A stretch of DNA of 7,913 bases, from assembly GCA_018400545.1 (NCBI GenBank), contig JAGYLT010000097.1, positions 1-7,913 of the forward strand, read 5' to 3'. The notes beneath the pieces were generated by a model. That model did no database searches. It was not told the DNA's origin and saw only the letters and a list, made by a program, of their open reading frames with translations. How positions within the stretch are numbered: the first letter of the stretch is position 1; each line of letters starts with the position of its first letter. The stretch is from Bacteroidales bacterium. GTDB lineage: Bacteria; Bacteroidota; Bacteroidia; Bacteroidales; 4484-276. A program made the translations under genes and the position numbers. Shown here one piece after another: positions 5,574 through 7,913 of this stretch.

Positions 5574-5822
5574 TCAATGCTTTGCAGTTCTGCTGAGTGC
5601 TTCCGCAAAAATGGTTTTCAGTTGAAGGGTAACCCACTGATAGTGTCCCTTATGGATTTCCGCTTTCATCTCAGTGAGTACCTCGAGCACAGCTCCTTCG
5701 GCCTGTTCAGCGGAAACACCATTTCTTTTCAGGGCATTGATGATCTCTGTAGCCGTTTTCAATAGCTGCTGCCCACCTTTTGGTAATTGCTCAAATGCTT
5801 TCCTTACATCTGCTTTTGTCAT
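5574..5822 (-). CDS. Small helical protein downstream of the HspQ-like gene (82 aa)
   Basis: Not recognised. The ATG at 5822 begins 11 bases after the stop of the HspQ/YccV-like gene, with an A/T-rich leader and no Shine-Dalgarno. The protein looks all-helical: AFEQLPKGGQQLLKTATEII, then GVSAEQAEGAVLEVLTEMKAEI, then WVTLQLKTIFAEALS. No motif or membrane segment is seen. It is probably co-transcribed with the HspQ-like gene. Downstream is the promoter C region, with no convincing hairpin terminator between. Confidence 0.75.
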   Translation of the reverse strand: MTKADVRKAFEQLPKGGQQLLKTATEIINALKRNGVSAEQAEGAVLEVLTEMKAEIHKGHYQWVTLQLKTIFAEALSRTAKH

Positions 5823-5833
5823 TTCAATATTAT

Positions 5834-6118
5834 TTATCGGATTAAAAAATAGAAGTCAAACCACGGATTCGTGATTGCAACCGGATCGTCCAGGACGATG
5901 AGGTCTGCTTCCGGAACCAGCACCGACCCGCTATCACACAGCAGCACTGAGTACCAGGGCGTCTCCCGAAGCTGATCTGCAACCGGTGGCTGCTGGCAGG
6001 CAAACCATTGGTTACTATGGCCTGTAGCGTAATAGCTATGATGTTTCTTAAATACGATGCCGGTATAGCCCAAAGTTTTTGTGCGTACGTAGCTGCCAGG
6101 CTTTGCCTTTGTTTCCAT
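5834..6118 (-). CDS. HspQ/YccV-like small beta-barrel protein (94 aa)
   Basis: The order of motifs recalls the HspQ/YccV (hemimethylated-DNA-binding) family: GSYVRTKTLGYTGIVF at 8-23 with the GY-G turn, an insert, then QLRETPWYSVLL at 49-60 where family members have an LR..PWY.V motif, and VPEADL at 68-73 matching the conserved V.E..L end. In Escherichia coli HspQ binds hemimethylated DNA in vitro and affects Lon protease; whether this divergent copy does either is unknown. The protein is shorter than HspQ (about 105 aa) and has an aromatic tail (NPWFDFYFLIR). It has no Shine-Dalgarno. No clear promoter is visible between the terminator at 6216-6250 and its start, so it may depend on read-through from promoter D. 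The family call is from memory of motifs and should be tested. Confidence 0.6.
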   Translation of the reverse strand: METKAKPGSYVRTKTLGYTGIVFKKHHSYYATGHSNQWFACQQPPVADQLRETPWYSVLLCDSGSVLVPEADLIVLDDPVAITNPWFDFYFLIR

Positions 6119-6215
6119 AATATCTCTGCTGTCGTTGTGATGAATGTTTTTTGTGGGGCTTTCCTATGGTCAGGCTGAAGTAGCGATGCTATGCAATGTT
6201 ATTTCCCTTCGAGCC

Positions 6216-6250
6216 AAAACAAAAGCAGGAAGCCGTGGCTCCCTGCTTTT
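6216..6250 (-). terminator. Rho-independent terminator of the promoter D gene
   Basis: A long stem on the minus strand: 13 pairs with one G-U (6250-6238 with 6233-6221), loop CACG, followed by TTTTGTTTT. The TAA stop codon of the gene at 6249-6509 lies at the base of the stem. On the plus strand it also ends in TTTT, so it may act both ways. Confidence 0.8.
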
Positions 6251-6509
6251 AATATTCTACATCTACGTCAATCAATGCATTCCAAAGTGAGGCACTGGAT
6301 TGGTCTGGTATCCCAAACCATTGTCCGATATCTTCTAAAATGAGATTGAAAAACATTGCATTTTCTTCCGTGAGCTCACGTTTGCTGATTACGGAAAGGA
6401 TCTCTGATTTAACCGCTTCAGGTGTAAGTTTTTGCTTCCCGTAAAGGGATGCTGTTGTTCTGAGGTCTTCAGCGATTTCTAATTTCTGCTTTTTGTCAGT
6501 TGCGTTCAT
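6249..6509 (-). CDS. Small helical protein, only gene behind promoter D (86 aa)
   Basis: Not recognised. The ATG at 6509 is preferred over an in-frame TTG 24 bases upstream; the leader is A/T-rich without Shine-Dalgarno, the usual Bacteroidota situation. The protein looks helical (KKQKLEIAEDLRTTASLYGK, LTPEAVKSEILSVISK, ENAMFFNLILEDIGQWFG) with an acidic end. The stop codon is built into the following terminator stem, so this is probably a one-gene transcript. The leader from promoter D is about 40 nt. It could be a small regulatory or partner protein; nothing in the sequence decides. Confidence 0.75.
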   Translation of the reverse strand: MNATDKKQKLEIAEDLRTTASLYGKQKLTPEAVKSEILSVISKRELTEENAMFFNLILEDIGQWFGIPDQSSASLWNALIDVDVEY

Positions 6510-6556
6510 GGTTTTAAAAATTTGAATGATCAATAATTCTGTTCAATTCCATGATA

Positions 6557-6635
6557 CAAATCTAACTTTTGAAAAGTCCGAAGTCAAGCAGTTTAACATA
6601 TTTAACTTGTTGATTTACAGATCATATAATTACAC
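6557..6635 (-). promoter_or_regulatory. Promoter D with tandem GTTAAA operator
   Basis: On the minus strand: GTTAAA (6606-6601) and GTTAAA (6597-6592), TTGAC (6587-6583), 18 bp, TAGATTTG (6564-6557), an exact TAnnTTTG -7 box. The block 6574-6597 is identical to 5505-5528 in promoter C. It drives the 86-aa gene. Confidence 0.85.
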
Positions 6636-6678
6636 AACGAAATGAATATGCGTGGTTGGTTTTTGATGGAACTCAATT

Positions 6679-6927
6679 TCATCGGCACATCATTCGTTCT
6701 TTTATGCTATTAATGCTCTCCTTGGTGCATTGGTTTACAACGAAAAGAAAGTCAGCCATGATCACCCGCTGGTAAAGCTCCATTGCCCCAAGCACATAAG
6801 CCTGTCTTTGGGATTTGTCAGTAAACAGTTTCTCAGCACGCTGGGTGGTTCTGATTAGGAATAAGTCGGCCAAATCTTTGGCGGCATCTACACACTGATC
6901 AAATTTTTTTTCTTCTGCTTTTTCCAT
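6679..6927 (-). CDS. Small helical protein of unknown function (82 aa)
   Basis: Not recognised. AAAGGAG lies six bases before the ATG at 6927, a strong site. The protein begins basic/acidic (MEKAEEKKFDQCVDAAKD) and is probably all-helical, with a middle segment AYVLGAMELYQRVIMADFLF and a C-terminal CTKESINSIKERMMCR. There are three cysteines but no paired zinc motif. It lies upstream of promoter D, on the same strand, with about 175 bp of leader to the next upstream gene. That space contains no other convincing gene and no clear promoter. No terminator is visible after it. Confidence 0.75.
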   Translation of the reverse strand: MEKAEEKKFDQCVDAAKDLADLFLIRTTQRAEKLFTDKSQRQAYVLGAMELYQRVIMADFLFVVNQCTKESINSIKERMMCR

Positions 6928-7100
6928 ACGTCACTCCTTTGATATTGGTTAATCCTGTTGTTGATGATGTCCAAATTAATTGTGCATTTGCTAATGATTT
7001 CTGTACCATTTGTGGCATCGGTACACCCGCCCTTAATCCCTTGAAATATTTATTTTGATTTTGATGAAAAAGTAATGAATTACAGTAGGTTTCAAAAAAA

Positions 7101-7379
7101 TCAAAAAACTTCAAAGTATTGCATTAACCGATTGTGATTGGAGCGGTTAATTGATTGCCGTCCTGCGCCTTCCCTCGTCAGTCCCTTATCCGACGGTGTT
7201 TCACCATGTGCATCCTTTTCAGGCCATTTCAAGGTCGGCAGATGATGGCGGTGGATCAGAGCTGCCACTTTGTATGGTGTTACCAACGCAACGACCTCCG
7301 ATGTTTCATTTTTAATATGCTCTCCATTAGCTGATTGGTGCATCGGAAGGTGGAAACCTATGTCATAATGTTCTACCAT
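7101..7379 (-). CDS. Doubtful 92-aa ORF with a plausible promoter
   Basis: Not recognised, and coding status is uncertain. The frame starts at an ATG (7379) about 20 bases below a TATGTTTG -7 box and has no Shine-Dalgarno. The product is rich in His, Asn and Arg (IHRHHLPTLKWPEKDAHGETPSDKG, read as two parts, and INRSNHNRLM), with few hydrophobic clusters, which is odd for a folded protein. It may be a real accessory gene, a remnant, or chance. The 92-aa length without a stop in an AT-rich region gives it modest support; nothing on the other strand competes. Confidence 0.4.
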   Translation of the reverse strand: MVEHYDIGFHLPMHQSANGEHIKNETSEVVALVTPYKVAALIHRHHLPTLKWPEKDAHGETPSDKGLTREGAGRQSINRSNHNRLMQYFEVF

Positions 7380-7402
7380 GTATGCAGTACATTAATTTGA
7401 TG

Positions 7403-7410
7403 CAAACATA
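7403..7410 (-). promoter_or_regulatory. -7 box upstream of the 92-aa ORF
   Basis: TATGTTTG on the minus strand is an exact TAnnTTTG match. A T-rich stretch (GTTTTC) lies near the -33 position but without a clean TTTG. There is no GTTAAA pair directly above it, so it does not belong to the A-D set. Confidence 0.45.
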
Positions 7411-7830
7411 TCAAAATGAAAGATGAAAACGGGGCTTGTGCATAAATATTTTGAAGCCATCACCGCCGGCATTTGCTGTAAGCTTTTGTAATGCTACGGG
7501 ATTTTAACCAGTTTTAACGCCAATGTTTACGGGCTTTTGCATACACTAAGTTACTCATTTTAAACACCTGTATTGTATTTTATCACGCCTGTAATATGGT
7601 AATATGATGTGGGGGAGAAATCACATTTCATTGATATTATGCATGTTATGCACTTATTTGGCAATGCGCTACCAATTTATTAATATAAAGTGCTGATCTT
7701 CTGTTTGGTACATTGTTTGTCAAAGGGGTTTGAGACAGTTTAAAAGTAGTCTAAACAAATGGACATCAGGATAGCATGAAACCTAAACCAAGAACTTTCT
7801 TTTGCTGGTGGGGTTGCTCTTAAAATACAA
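7411..7830. other. Gene-free, repeat-rich intergenic stretch
   Basis: No credible coding frame was seen on either strand. It holds several short repeats: AATGCTACGGG (7490-7500) and the similar AATGTTTACGGG (7522-7533); TTTTAAC twice at 7502-7518, 10 bp apart; TAATATGG and TAATATGA in tandem near 7591-7606; TTATGCATG and TTATGCACT in tandem near 7637-7654; and an imperfect inverted repeat at 7728-7756. Such a mix is compatible with a control region, an attachment site or a replication/transfer origin, but no specific one is recognised. Confidence 0.5.
7728..7756. repeat. Imperfect inverted repeat
   Basis: GTTTGAGAC (7728-7736) and GTCTAAAC (7749-7756) are reverse complements apart from one extra G, separated by a 12-bp AT-rich centre containing TTTAAA. 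It could be an operator, a recombinase site or an RNA hairpin; nothing nearby decides. Confidence 0.55.
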
Positions 7831-7887
7831 TTTTCAGCGCTACGGGTTAAATCCAAACTTTCTTTTTAAGAAATTGAACGCTGAAAA
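7831..7887. repeat. Nested inverted repeat: 9-bp outer arms around a smaller hairpin
   Basis: TTTTCAGCG (7831-7839) and CGCTGAAAA (7879-7887) are perfect reverse complements. Inside lie a small hairpin TTTCTT/AAGAAA with a TTT loop (about 7859-7873) and GCTACGGG (7839-7846), which also occurs at 7493-7500. The right arm runs straight into the terminator. It may be a structured 3' RNA region or a recombination site. Confidence 0.55.
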
Positions 7888-7911
7888 AAGACCGGATCGC
7901 TCCGGCCTTTT
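7886..7911 (-). terminator. Rho-independent terminator of an off-window leftward operon
   Basis: On the minus strand AAAAGGCCGGA, loop GCGA (a GNRA tetraloop), TCCGGTCTTTT with one G-U pair, continuing into further T residues. It fits the end of a minus-strand gene to the right of the window. On the plus strand it would have one A-C mismatch but still end in TTTT, so weak action in that direction is possible. Confidence 0.7.
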
Positions 7912-7913
7912 AA

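Noticed and set aside
6899..7114. Minus-strand frame of 71 codons
   Set aside because: It starts at a TTG without a ribosome site, overlaps the strong ribosome site and start of the gene at 6927, and has no protein-like pattern. It is more likely leader sequence.
7490..7846. GCTACGGG pair as attachment-site direct repeats of an integrated element
   Set aside because: The identity is only eight bases, the flanks differ, and no integrase or tRNA end is seen in the window; kept only as part of the repeat findings.

Overview
This window most likely comes from a member of the Bacteroidota, in an accessory region such as a conjugative element, plasmid or integrated element. The phylum call rests on the promoter grammar: four near-identical promoters carry a -7 box of the TAnnTTTG type (one is exactly TAGATTTG) and a TTG-type -33 box 23 bp further up. 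The accessory call rests on gene content: an ArdC-type antirestriction protein, a short RadC/JAB protein without the N-terminal helix-hairpin-helix region, two small zinc-ribbon proteins, an HspQ/YccV-like protein and many small unrecognised proteins packed end to end. No transposase, integrase, relaxase, replication gene, tRNA, rRNA or CRISPR array was seen, so the kind of element cannot be named.

All convincing protein genes read leftward on the minus strand. From right to left: a possible terminator of an off-window operon (7886-7911); about 500 bp without a gene but rich in repeats (7380-7890); a doubtful 92-aa ORF with its own promoter (7101-7379); an 82-aa helical protein (6679-6927); promoter D and an 86-aa protein ending in a terminator (6249-6509); an HspQ/YccV-like gene and an 82-aa protein (5574-6118); promoter C and four small genes (4359-5441); promoter B and a six-gene operon containing radC (1785-4229); promoter A and two genes, the second encoding a Cys-rich zinc-binding protein (901-1649); and ardC, which runs off the left edge (1-784).

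The most striking feature is the promoter set A-D. Each has the same layout: two GTTAAA half-sites 9 bp apart, then TTGAC, an 18-bp spacer and TAGWTTTR. This looks like one small regulon in which a single factor switches several operons together. A and B form one subfamily and C and D another, which suggests that the promoter cassette was copied. Genes inside the operons are tightly coupled (ATGA overlaps, stop codons inside ribosome binding sites) and most carry strong Shine-Dalgarno sequences, unusual for Bacteroidota.

A second point is a probable small RNA on the plus strand (about 847-918). It has a TTG/TAATTTTG promoter, a 5' hairpin and a strong plus-direction terminator, and lies opposite the junction between the zinc-protein gene and ardC. 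It could act as an antisense regulator of antirestriction. How the unrecognised small proteins work together is not visible from sequence; shared control with ArdC and RadC suggests an establishment or host-interaction module, but this is inference.
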